Shown here: positions 48,429 to 55,882 of the stretch, piece after piece
Layout of the letters: the number at the start of each line of letters is the position of its first letter
Position numbering within the stretch: the first letter of the stretch is position 1
Origin: Lachnospiraceae bacterium
Lineage (GTDB): Bacteria; Bacillota; Clostridia; Lachnospirales; Lachnospiraceae
Assembly: GCA_017622845.1 (NCBI GenBank)
Contig: JAGAQJ010000050.1
Span: forward strand, 62,001-126,000
Length of the DNA: 64,000 nucleotides
Direction of reading: 5' to 3'
Position numbers and translations under genes: made by a program
Notes under the pieces: generated by a model
Database searches by the model: none
The model's input: only the letters and a program-made list of their open reading frames with translations
Told to the model about the DNA's origin: nothing

Positions 48429-49490
48429 ATGATGAGACGATTGTTTAGAAACATTCTTTTGGCAGCAGTAGTTTTCTTTCCTATTTTTATGACAAATCCG
48501 CTTTCGGCTATGGCAGCGCCGGTTGTCTACCCAGATGGGACGATTTTCGATGCGGTTTACTATGAAGCCAATAACCCGGATGTAGTGGCTGTGGTAGGCA
48601 GCAGTGCACAGGCACTTTACCAGCACTACATCTTATACGGACGGATTGAGGGACGCCTGCCTTATGATCCTAAGCTGGATGCAGATGCGCTTTTGCAACA
48701 GACGATGGAGAATGCAACGCTAAGTCAGACACTTCGCGCAACGGATACAACCATCGAAAATCTTCGCACGGCTTTGCCCGGAACCTTTGTGACATATGGA
48801 GTCTATGAACAGGATAACGTGGCAGAGAACGGCATGGAACCTATAGAGTGGCGAGTGCTTGAGAATACCGGGGACAGCGTACTTTTGATGAGCCGTTATG
48901 TGCTTGATGGCGTTCCTTACTCGAATGCGTATGATACTTACGCTTATAATCCCTACGATGTGACATGGGAGACGTGTAATCTGCGGAACTGGCTCAATAC
49001 GACATTTTATACCACCGCATTTGATACGGATGAGCAGAGCAGAATCCTGACGGTTAAGAACAGCAATGCGCCAAACTTCAGTCTTAGCGCAAAGAAAATG
49101 ATGTATGGAAACGATACGTTTGATAAAGTGTTTATATTAAGTGTTGATGAGGTGGCGAGATATTTTCCGCGTGATTCGGTTTATCTGAACAATGATGGAC
49201 AACCAATTTACTATGCCTCCGCACTCAGGATGAAGGCAACCCCTTATGCGCTTAAACATGGTGCAAGCGAGTGGACTATTAAGGATGCTAAAGCATGTGA
49301 AGGGTATCACGGAGGTTTTTACTCCATCAGATATGATGTAGTAGGCTATGCGCAAAAGATTGCATTGCGAACTCTGTGTGGTAAAAATACGACAGTTTAT
49401 ACTATTGGTGCAGATGGAACAAGCTATGGAGTGCGCATCGTTACCTACGATATGGGAGAATGCCCGGTAATATGGGTTAGTACGAAATAA
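48429..49490 (+). CDS. Secreted DUF6273-type protein carried by element B
   Basis: A 353-residue exported protein. A signal peptide (about 1-29) ends at SAMAAP. Residues about 33-78 (GTIFDAVYYEANNPDVVAVV...YGRIEGRLPY) match a short motif common in surface proteins of Lachnospiraceae. The rest is DUF6273-like: IEWRVLENTGDSVLLMSRYVLDG, NLRNWLNTTFYTTAFDTDEQSRIL, DKVFILSVDEV and VRIVTYDMGECPVIWVS. The start follows GGAGG. It is transcribed against cwlD and is the only cargo gene of the cassette. Function is unknown; cell-surface interaction is a reasonable guess. Confidence 0.85.
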   Translation: MMRRLFRNILLAAVVFFPIFMTNPLSAMAAPVVYPDGTIFDAVYYEANNPDVVAVVGSSAQALYQHYILYGRIEGRLPYDPKLDADALLQQTMENATLSQTLRATDTTIENLRTALPGTFVTYGVYEQDNVAENGMEPIEWRVLENTGDSVLLMSRYVLDGVPYSNAYDTYAYNPYDVTWETCNLRNWLNTTFYTTAFDTDEQSRILTVKNSNAPNFSLSAKKMMYGNDTFDKVFILSVDEVARYFPRDSVYLNNDGQPIYYASALRMKATPYALKHGASEWTIKDAKACEGYHGGFYSIRYDVVGYAQKIALRTLCGKNTTVYTIGADGTSYGVRIVTYDMGECPVIWVSTK

Positions 49491-49499
49491 AGCAATATT

Positions 49500-49521
49500 G
49501 GAGACTGTTTAAACAGTCTCC
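49500..49521. other. 22-bp perfect palindrome after the DUF6273 gene
   Basis: GGAGACTGTTT and its exact complement AAACAGTCTCC abut at 49500-49521, 9 bp after the stop codon. There is no T-tract, so it is a weak terminator candidate or a protein-binding site. Confidence 0.5.
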
Positions 49522-49570
49522 ATAACGCCTATACTAATCCCGATGGCATGTAGGTAAAAATCGTTTTATT

Positions 49571-49625
49571 CGGTCTGTTCAAAGTCCCGCCATGTCCAAG
49601 ACACGATATCCGGCAAAAAAAATGT
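49571..49625 (-). other. Internal attachment site between elements B and A
   Basis: Core CCATGTCC at 49590-49597. One arm CGGTCTG (49571-49577) and the other CCGGCAAAAAAAA (49610-49622) each lie exactly 12 nt from the core, the same geometry as the outer sites. This marks the junction of two tandem insertions. Confidence 0.8.
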
Positions 49626-51380
49626 TTAAATACTCTTGATTTCCTTTACAAACAGATGGTCAAACTCACCACTGAATTTATACATAATCTCGAGATGTTT
49701 ATCCTCATACACATAAATTTTGTCGATGAGCCGCACCACCATATCTCTGTCTAATTCCTCAAGCTGTCCCTTCGACAACAACAGCTTTACCCATTCATTT
49801 TCAAGCACTGCTTTTGGTGCGGCAAGTTTCTCTTTTAGTGCCGAGATTTCATTCTCATAGCAGCGGATAGCGCTTTCGCAGTCCTCCCTTGCTTCTTTAT
49901 ACTCAGCATCTGTGAGAACCCCGTCCAGCAGTTTATCCCTTGCTGTCTTTAGGCGGTTTTGATTGTTCTCTACCCCCCTTTTTCTCATCGCAATTTCCCT
50001 TTGCAGATTGTCCTCATAAGAAGCCCCTTTTGATGTGGATTTTTGTTGTATTATATGTCTTACGGTTTCTTTTAAATTCTGAAGCTGTCGGATAATCACA
50101 TTTAAGTCATCCAGCACAAGCTTTCGTATCATTTTGTCACTAATATAATGGCTGGTGCAGCTTGGCATATTTTTTTGCTCTTCTTCACTTAGTCTGCTCT
50201 TATTTCTGCTAAAATCACGAAAAGTGCCACAATTATAGTACAGATATCTGTGACGCTTCCCACATTTGGCATTATAATTATCCCATTTTTTACGCATTGC
50301 ATGTCTGCAATCACCACATTTCAAAATGCCTTTAAAAATCGTGATTTCGTCAGGCTTGGTCGTATCACGCCTGATATTTGACATCATGGACTGTGCAATC
50401 TCCCAGTCCTCCTTTGATACAATCGCCTCGTGTGTTCCCTCCACACGAATCCAGTCTTCTTTTGGCATTTGTGTTGTATGTTTATCCAGCAGACGTTTGT
50501 GAACTGTCTTTCCCTGAACCAAAGTGCCTGTATACACTTCATTCATCAATATCTGTTTCACGGAATCACAAGTCCAATGCACCTCGTTATCAGAAATTTT
50601 TTTCGAGCAGATATAGTTGGATTGCTGTATTTTTTTGTAGACAGCCCGGTTGACGATACCCCGTCTTGTTAAATCCAATGCGATTTCTTTTTGGGAAACA
50701 CCAGCTAAATACTGTCTGAAAATATCTCTCACTACATCTGCAGCGTATTCGTCAATTACCAAATGGTACTTATCCTCAGGGTCTTTCCGATAGCCATAGG
50801 GCACAAATGCTCCAACGTACTGACCTTTCTTCTGCATCGAGTGCATCCCCATCAACACGTTTTTGTGCTGGTCTTCGGAATATTTGCGGTTCATGATTAA
50901 AATCATCTTTGTCAGAATATCCAGCTCCTGATACAGGCTGTCATAATGGTCACCAATGGCAATGAATCTGACTTGTTTCCCAGACTGCTCAAATTCATTT
51001 TCCATGTAATTTTGCATTTTTGTATCGTAACGGCCCAATCTTGACAGATTTTTCACAATAATGCAATCCACCAGTCCGGTCTTCACATCACGCATCATTT
51101 CCTGAAAAGCTTTGCGTTCAAAGGTCATGCCCGTAAAATCATCATCCGAATATTCCTTGTATATTTTCATCGGGCAGGTATCACTTCGGGAACTGTTTTG
51201 ATAATCTATGTACTCTTTGATGTTTGCAATCTGGTTAATTAAACTGCGGCTCATATCCTCCTTACTGAGTTTATCTCTGTCTTCATCGGAAAGCCTGACA
51301 TAAACAGCAGTGCTCCACGATTGATTGTCAATGGTATTGTGCGGTGTAAACCGTTCTTTCCCTTCAAACATATCAAACAT
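49626..51380 (-). CDS. Large serine recombinase (site-specific integrase/excisionase)
   Basis: Catalyses the strand exchange that would insert or remove the elements in cwlD. It has 584 residues. The resolvase N-terminal domain has YVRLSDED with catalytic Ser at about residue 31, and IVKNLSRLGRYDTKM with the supporting arginine. The recombinase domain (about 190-290) includes GAFVPYGYRKDP. The zinc ribbon has LKCGDCRHAM and a following C...C pair near YYNCGTF and MPSCTSHYI. A C-terminal coiled coil (about 430-540) precedes LVVRLIDKIYVYEDKHLEI-like strands, as in TnpX/Tn4451-type enzymes. The start at 51380 has AGAGGAGG 7 nt upstream; the upstream ATG at 51398 does not. Confidence 0.95.
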   Translation of the reverse strand: MFDMFEGKERFTPHNTIDNQSWSTAVYVRLSDEDRDKLSKEDMSRSLINQIANIKEYIDYQNSSRSDTCPMKIYKEYSDDDFTGMTFERKAFQEMMRDVKTGLVDCIIVKNLSRLGRYDTKMQNYMENEFEQSGKQVRFIAIGDHYDSLYQELDILTKMILIMNRKYSEDQHKNVLMGMHSMQKKGQYVGAFVPYGYRKDPEDKYHLVIDEYAADVVRDIFRQYLAGVSQKEIALDLTRRGIVNRAVYKKIQQSNYICSKKISDNEVHWTCDSVKQILMNEVYTGTLVQGKTVHKRLLDKHTTQMPKEDWIRVEGTHEAIVSKEDWEIAQSMMSNIRRDTTKPDEITIFKGILKCGDCRHAMRKKWDNYNAKCGKRHRYLYYNCGTFRDFSRNKSRLSEEEQKNMPSCTSHYISDKMIRKLVLDDLNVIIRQLQNLKETVRHIIQQKSTSKGASYEDNLQREIAMRKRGVENNQNRLKTARDKLLDGVLTDAEYKEAREDCESAIRCYENEISALKEKLAAPKAVLENEWVKLLLSKGQLEELDRDMVVRLIDKIYVYEDKHLEIMYKFSGEFDHLFVKEIKSI

Positions 51381-51519
51381 GTTTTGCCTCCTCTGCATTC
51401 ATATGTGACTTTACAATCATTTTCACGGCATCTTCGCAGGAAAACTGCCCTAAATAAGTTCGTGTTACTTTCCAAGTACGGTCATCTGATGCTTTTTGTG
51501 TGTTCCTTGTATTTTCCAA
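51373..51519 (-). CDS. Possible small protein translationally coupled to the recombinase
   Basis: An open minus-strand frame, readable from about 51540, encodes WKVTRTYLGQFSCEDAVKM then IVKSHMNAEEAKHV and stops at TGA 51375-51373, overlapping the recombinase ATG by 8 nt. The overlap and helix-like composition suggest a real small protein (about 40-48 residues), such as a directionality factor. The start is uncertain: no ATG, TTG at 51519 possible, no clear ribosome site. It may instead be the remnant tail of a longer gene. Confidence 0.35.
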   Translation of the reverse strand: MENTRNTQKASDDRTWKVTRTYLGQFSCEDAVKMIVKSHMNAEEAKHV

Positions 51520-51584
51520 ATCGTCACACTCATTCTGCTCTTATAACAGGTTATGCGGAAAAGTGTGAAGTAATGATTTTGTAG

Positions 51585-51614
51585 ACAAAAGGCTGAGCAA
51601 AAACGCTCAGCCTT
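51585..51614 (-). terminator. Terminator between cwlD N-terminus and the recombinase
   Basis: AAGGCTGAGC (51589-51598) and GCTCAGCCTT (51605-51614) form a 10-bp stem with a 6-nt loop; on the minus strand TTTTGTC follows. It would stop cwlD transcription running into element A. Confidence 0.7.
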
Positions 51615-51799
51615 CTCATTGAGTTCTTTTTCCGACATTGCTTTCGTAGTCGACCCCCTACATTCAACACATGGTTGACAGTATCTATCTGATAAATCAA
51701 GCGTCACCTTATGCAGATTACCTGAGGCAGCACCACCAAAGCCAGACACCAAAACATTCTTTCGTACAAGCTCCCACCCAGCTTTGATACACGGATACT

Positions 51800-52021
51800 T
51801 CATCGACTGTCCGGACCAGACTTTTTCGGTCTGTCATCTGTCTTTCCATGTCCGGCATCAACCACGATTGTTATTTCTTCGGTGTTCCTCTGAAATGCCT
51901 TTCTTGCATGTTCCTCTATGGTACTCACAAACTGTGCTGATTCCCTCGCCGCCACGATCATCGCCAGAACCAGCAATAGTGTCAGGATTTTTGTTGTATT
52001 TTTACTGCGATTTGCGTTCAT
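51800..52021 (-). pseudogene. cwlD: CwlD-type amidase, N-terminal part (interrupted)
   Basis: Encodes a basic N-terminus, a membrane helix (ILTLLLVLAMIVAA, about 12-25) and TEEITIVVDAGHG, the first strand of an Amidase_3 domain. After the GGACATGG core (51853-51846) the native frame is lost: the reading frame continues 15 codons into element A (K-T-D-D-R-P-K-K-S-G-P-D-S-R) and stops. In the excised form it would join 48069 and read GHGGIDPGKVGV. The start at 52021 follows a weak AGGT ribosome site. Confidence 0.88.
51821..51853 (-). other. attachment site, element A outer end / cwlD N-terminal junction
   Basis: Core CCATGTCC at 51846-51853, with the element-side arm CTTTTTCGGTCTG at 51821-51833, 12 nt from the core. 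Host side is the cwlD sequence for V-V-D-A-G. Rejoined host flanks give ATGCCG-N7-CGGCAT, a dyad centred in the core, as expected for an attB. Confidence 0.85.
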
Positions 52022-52052
52022 TCCACATACCTGTCACGAAATTCGTTGGTAT

Positions 52053-52058
52053 ATTATA
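52053..52058 (-). promoter_or_regulatory. Candidate -10 of cwlD
   Basis: The minus strand reads CATATAATATA 32 bp upstream of the cwlD start. TATAAT suits the vegetative sigma factor, while CATATAAT also resembles -10 elements of sporulation sigma factors. No convincing -35 is visible for either. Confidence 0.35.
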
Positions 52059-52100
52059 TGAGAAGCAGCCGCTTTTCAGCACATTTTGACACCTGCAATT

Positions 52101-52940
52101 TTAACAGCAGTCCCAATTGTACAGCACTTTGCTGAAATCCCTTTTCTTCAATGCCTCACTGTTGATAAAGAAATTGGCAACGCCGCAGTCGCCCCAGAGC
52201 ACATAATCCTCATGGTCAATCATTTCCGAATCAATCTGAAGAAGCACAGTATCGTAATACTCTGTGCTGGTCCTTGGATCATATTGCGTAAAATACGGAT
52301 ATCCAAGCATATGATGTCCGTCATTTTTCAACGCACCATCTAAATAGTTAAAATCCTCCTCGTCAAGATAATCCCATGCACGTTTCCCACTGATATCCTC
52401 TCCAGACAACGCCTTTACCACCTGCCTGAAAATATCAGAAAAACGCAAATCATAATCTCCCATATATACTTCATTTGCCGCAATGCGTACAGCCGCCTCT
52501 TTAAAAACCGGTGTAGACTCCGCATCTGTGCATATGGGAATCCCCATGGCAAGCACCTGCTCTCTTGTCACTGTGTAATCAGGCTTCTCGTGATATATTA
52601 CACGAAAGCCTTTCTGCTCATCAGAATGATCAAAATCAGCTCCGAATAAATCATCTGCTGCAATAAAAAACTGCAGGATTCCCTGCTGCGGCAGACGCTC
52701 GTCCACCTCTGCCCTGTCAAAATTAATCTGTGCAAGCAGCATCAGCTTCTCTCCCTCACTATCTGCCGGGTATTCCATAGCTTTATCCCAATAAGGCACC
52801 CCTCCAAATTTACTGTCAAATAAATCGGGCTTACTGTCTTTTTGGATAATAAGCTTATATGCTGTTGTCCTGGTCCTCTCCTGAATCGCCTCAATGATTT
52901 TCTTTACCTTGTCGCTTGCAATAATCTGCTCCTTTTCCAA
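52101..52940 (-). CDS. DUF1963 / YwqG-family protein
   Basis: A 279-residue cytoplasmic protein matching YwqG/DUF1963: SKFGGVPYWDKAMEYPADSEGEKLMLLAQINF, LPQQGILQFFI, and a C-terminal MLGYPYFTQYDPR with LLQIDSE and WGDCGVANFFI. Function in the family is unknown. The start is TTG at 52940 with AAGGAG 9 nt upstream. The open frame continues upstream for about 30 charged codons (AEAHNDKFEEKKYKEKKK) without an ATG, which could mean a truncated N-terminus. Confidence 0.8.
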   Translation of the reverse strand: MEKEQIIASDKVKKIIEAIQERTRTTAYKLIIQKDSKPDLFDSKFGGVPYWDKAMEYPADSEGEKLMLLAQINFDRAEVDERLPQQGILQFFIAADDLFGADFDHSDEQKGFRVIYHEKPDYTVTREQVLAMGIPICTDAESTPVFKEAAVRIAANEVYMGDYDLRFSDIFRQVVKALSGEDISGKRAWDYLDEEDFNYLDGALKNDGHHMLGYPYFTQYDPRTSTEYYDTVLLQIDSEMIDHEDYVLWGDCGVANFFINSEALKKRDFSKVLYNWDCC

Positions 52941-53018
52941 CTTCTTTTTCTCCTTATACTTTTTTTCCTCAAATTTATCATTATGAGCCTCTGCCCATTC
53001 CGATTCGTATACAGGCTT

Positions 53019-53873
53019 TTATCTTTTTATAAGCCTTCCCACCACACAGTTCACAGCAAATGCCGCAATGTCCGCCGCCACAATGGTTGAGCCTACCGGC
53101 GTGGAAAACAGAATGGACAAAACAATGCCGGCGAGCGCACACAATACCGATATCACCGCCGAATAAATGACAACGCCCTTAAAATTCTGTATCACACGCA
53201 TCGCAGACAGCGCCGGGAAAATCACAAGCGCTGATATCAAAAGTGAGCCGACCAGATTCATTGCAAGCACAATGATAACCGCCGTAATCACGGCAATCAG
53301 CATATTGTAAGCATTTGCCCTGATACCTGCTGCCCTTGCAAAATTTTCATCAAAAGTCACGGCAAAGATACGATTATACAACAGGATAAATACCGCTGCC
53401 ACAATCACCGACATAATCACACAAAGCCAGACCTCAGCCTTGGTTAATGTCAGTATCGAAGTCGAGCCGAATAATGTGCTGCACACATCACCGGATATAT
53501 TGGCGGATGTGGAAAACAGGTTCATCACAAGATAGCCTACTGCCAGCGAGCCGACAGAGAGCATGGCAATTGCCGCATCACCATGCACGCGCGGATTTTG
53601 TCCGGTTCTGAGAATCAATATCGCCGCTGCGACAGTCACCGGCATTACCACAATTGAAGTATTGCTGATATCCAGAACCGTTGCAATCGCAAGCGCTCCA
53701 AATGCTACATGCGACAGACCGTCACCAATATAGGAAAACCGTTTCAGCACCAATGTCACGCCAAGCAGCGAGGAACAAAGCGCAATCAGCGTCCCCACGA
53801 TTAACGCATATCTCACAAACGGGTAGGACAGATAAAATTGCAGTGTTTCTACAATACTCATAGTTTCGCTCAT
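53019..53873 (-). CDS. znuB: Metal ABC transporter permease (ZnuB-like)
   Basis: Inner-membrane channel of a zinc/manganese importer, 284 residues with about eight helices. Family features include GDGLSHVAFGALAI near the start, GDAAIAMLSVGSLAVGYL and LVGSLLISALVIFPALSA. It overlaps the ATPase gene by 4 bp, third in the znuACB-like operon. Zinc is favoured because of the His-rich binding protein, but manganese cannot be excluded. Confidence 0.9.
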   Translation of the reverse strand: MSETMSIVETLQFYLSYPFVRYALIVGTLIALCSSLLGVTLVLKRFSYIGDGLSHVAFGALAIATVLDISNTSIVVMPVTVAAAILILRTGQNPRVHGDAAIAMLSVGSLAVGYLVMNLFSTSANISGDVCSTLFGSTSILTLTKAEVWLCVIMSVIVAAVFILLYNRIFAVTFDENFARAAGIRANAYNMLIAVITAVIIVLAMNLVGSLLISALVIFPALSAMRVIQNFKGVVIYSAVISVLCALAGIVLSILFSTPVGSTIVAADIAAFAVNCVVGRLIKR

Positions 53874-54571
53874 GCCAGGTCACCTCCAAGCTCCTTCCAA
53901 AAATCGCTCTTTACATATTCTTTTGTCGTTCCGATAAAGGACTTTTCCTTCTCTACATGCAGTATATGGCTTGCATACTTCACCGCTGCGCGGATATCAT
54001 GAGACACCATAATAATCGTAAGCCCTTCTTTATTCAAATCCTCAATCAACTGATAAAATTCCGCTGTCACCTTCGGGTCCAGTCCCGTCACAGGCTCATC
54101 AAGCACCAAAAGCCTTGATGAGGCACACAAGGCTCTTGCCAGAAGGACACGCTGCTGCTGCCCTCCCGAAAGATTGCGGTAGCACTCTTTCTTCAAATCC
54201 CATATGTCCATGCGCTTCATATTTTCCTCAGCAAGCTGCTTCTGCTCTTTATGAAAAAACGGACGCCTGCCGCACTTGGGAAGCGTGCCTGACAGCACAA
54301 TTTCCCACACTGACGCAGGAAAATCCTTTTGGACAAAGGTCTGCTGCGGAAGATATCCGATTTCATGCGCCTTCAAGCCATCTCCGTAGGTAATGCTTCC
54401 TCCCATCAGGGGAGTCAAGCCTAACAGCGTCTTCATCAGGGTACTTTTTCCTGCACCGTTTTCCCCCACAATACACAGATAATCTCCCTTATCCACCATA
54501 AAGCTGATATTTTCCGCCACAGGCGTTCCCTCATAACCAAGTATCAGATTTTCACATTTTATATATGGCAT
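53870..54571 (-). CDS. znuC: Metal ABC transporter ATPase (ZnuC-like)
   Basis: ATPase of the metal importer, 233 residues. Walker A GENGAGKST, Q-loop YLPQQ, signature LSGGQQQRVLLARAL and Walker B LLVLDEPVTGLD are all intact. The start at 54571 has GGAGG at good spacing; an ATG 6 bp upstream is too close to it, and the longer frame upstream is not family-like. It lies about 150 bp downstream of the binding protein gene; the gap has near-repeats of a CATTTAATGCC-like tail. Confidence 0.93.
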   Translation of the reverse strand: MPYIKCENLILGYEGTPVAENISFMVDKGDYLCIVGENGAGKSTLMKTLLGLTPLMGGSITYGDGLKAHEIGYLPQQTFVQKDFPASVWEIVLSGTLPKCGRRPFFHKEQKQLAEENMKRMDIWDLKKECYRNLSGGQQQRVLLARALCASSRLLVLDEPVTGLDPKVTAEFYQLIEDLNKEGLTIIMVSHDIRAAVKYASHILHVEKEKSFIGTTKEYVKSDFWKELGGDLA

Positions 54572-54722
54572 CCTCATTCCTCCATTTCCCGACTTATAAC
54601 CCTGCCTGCATCCATTCCATGCTTTCTCCAAAGCCTTCCGTTTTCCCCTATCCGTTCCATGCCTTTTAGACTCCATATTTCCCTTTATCCATTCAGTGCT
54701 TTTTTCACTTCACGAATTTCCT

Positions 54723-55745
54723 CTATCCATTTAATGCCTTTTTTAAAACCTCAAGGTTTTCCTCCATCACAGACAGATAACTTAAGCCTTCCCGGATATC
54801 CTTCTCTGAAACAGACTGCATCGAATGAAACATATATATCTGCTGATGCTTCTCATGTGAGTTCTCAATAATCACCTGAGCAAGCCTGTCATCAGCCCCG
54901 TCTGTCACCAGCACGCACCCAAGGTCCAGCTCGTCGAGCTTGCCTGCCAGAAATGCGACCGTCTCAAAGCTTGCCTCCGTCTCAGCGCTGCACCCTTCAA
55001 ATGCGGCATAGTAATTCAGTCCGTAATCCTCCACAAAATACCGGAAGGGAAATCTGTCCGCAAAAAGCAGAGTTCTGATATTTCCGTTTTCAACAGTCTC
55101 AGCAAACCTGCTGTCCAGCTCTTTGAGCTGCTCTACATAATTGTCACAATTTTTTTGATATAATTCTGCGTGTGCGTCGTCCAAACGAGACAGCTCCTCC
55201 GCAATATTCTCCACGATAAGCTCTGCATTTCTAAGCGAAAGCCATACATGCTCGTCATACCCATGCTCGTGCTCGTGTTCGTGTTCATCGTGAGCTTCCT
55301 CATCATATTCCTGTCCGTCATGAACCTCTTCAAATTCCCTGTTGTCGCCTGCCGCATGTTCTTCCATGACAAGCCTGCCGCTGATAACCTCCATCATATT
55401 TATGACACGCATGTCAGTATTTACCGCTTCCTTCAATGCGTCCTGCACCCACAGGTCGGATTCACCCCCCACATAAATAAACAGACTGCAGTCCGAAACC
55501 CTTGCAATATCCAGGGCAGACGGCTGAAAATTGTGCAAATCACTTCCCTTGTCCATCAAAAGCGTTAAAGAAAAGTTTTCTTCATTTCCCTGAATCAAAT
55601 TGGAAACCCAGTCATATTGGGGAAATGTCGTACAAACAATCGCAATTTTTCCATCATCAGCAGATATTCCTTCATTTTTCCCACACCCTGCCAGACTGAC
55701 TGCCGAAAATATAATACTTACAAACCAAAACAAAAATTTTTTCAT
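54723..55745 (-). CDS. znuA: Zinc-binding lipoprotein of metal ABC transporter (ZnuA-like)
   Basis: Captures zinc outside the cell, 340 residues. The lipobox is LAGC (about 19-22). The cluster A-I fold shows TTFPQYDWVSNLIQGN and GSDLHNFQPS with a metal-ligand His. The hallmark is an acidic His-rich loop (about residues 128-165) with HDEHEHEHEHGYDEH, typical of zinc-specific members, followed by VWLSLRNAELIV. It is first in the operon behind a consensus promoter. Confidence 0.93.
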   Translation of the reverse strand: MKKFLFWFVSIIFSAVSLAGCGKNEGISADDGKIAIVCTTFPQYDWVSNLIQGNEENFSLTLLMDKGSDLHNFQPSALDIARVSDCSLFIYVGGESDLWVQDALKEAVNTDMRVINMMEVISGRLVMEEHAAGDNREFEEVHDGQEYDEEAHDEHEHEHEHGYDEHVWLSLRNAELIVENIAEELSRLDDAHAELYQKNCDNYVEQLKELDSRFAETVENGNIRTLLFADRFPFRYFVEDYGLNYYAAFEGCSAETEASFETVAFLAGKLDELDLGCVLVTDGADDRLAQVIIENSHEKHQQIYMFHSMQSVSEKDIREGLSYLSVMEENLEVLKKALNG

Positions 55746-55767
55746 TGCGGACTCCTTTATTAACTTT

Positions 55768-55818
55768 TGCAACTCATTTGCATTTTGTAATTATATACGG
55801 ATATGCTGCATTTGTCAA
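55768..55818 (-). promoter_or_regulatory. Zinc transporter promoter with TGCAA-N5-TTGCA dyad
   Basis: Minus strand TTGACA (55818-55813) and TATAAT (55795-55790) have a perfect 17-bp spacing. Just after the expected start point, TGCAA and TTGCA form a dyad (55768-55782). A Fur/Zur-type repressor at this spot would block transcription when zinc is plentiful (inference). Confidence 0.75.
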
Positions 55819-55882
55819 TGCGGTTTGCAGTAAAAAACCGCAAAGAATATCATGATTCCCTGCGGTGAAAATTAAGCGGATT

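Larger units (their letters stand above)
48078..49597 (-). mobile_element. Element B: 1,520-bp passenger cassette between direct att cores
   Basis: Bounded by direct CCATGTCC cores at 48070 and 49590, each with CAGACC/GGTCTG-type arms at 12 nt. It encodes one gene (48429-49490, plus strand, opposite to cwlD) and no recombinase. It also contains a short R1 end fragment (48269) and two palindromes. It looks like a non-autonomous cassette moved by the recombinase of the neighbouring element A, or one that lost its own recombinase. Orientation is assigned to match cwlD and element A. Confidence 0.78.
49598..51853 (-). mobile_element. Element A: 2,256-bp serine-recombinase element in cwlD
   Basis: Lies between the internal core (49590) and the outer core (51846). 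It encodes a large serine recombinase on the same strand as cwlD, preceded by a possible small coupled frame and a hairpin terminator. There is no transfer, phage or resistance gene. It therefore contains little beyond what is needed to integrate and excise, like a minimal intervening element. Joining its right end to the left end of element B yields a palindromic attP. Confidence 0.85.

Noticed and set aside
51465..51803. Minus-strand 112-codon frame in element A
   Set aside because: It crosses the hairpin terminator at 51589-51614, its composition is irregular, and it ends inside the small frame coupled to the recombinase.
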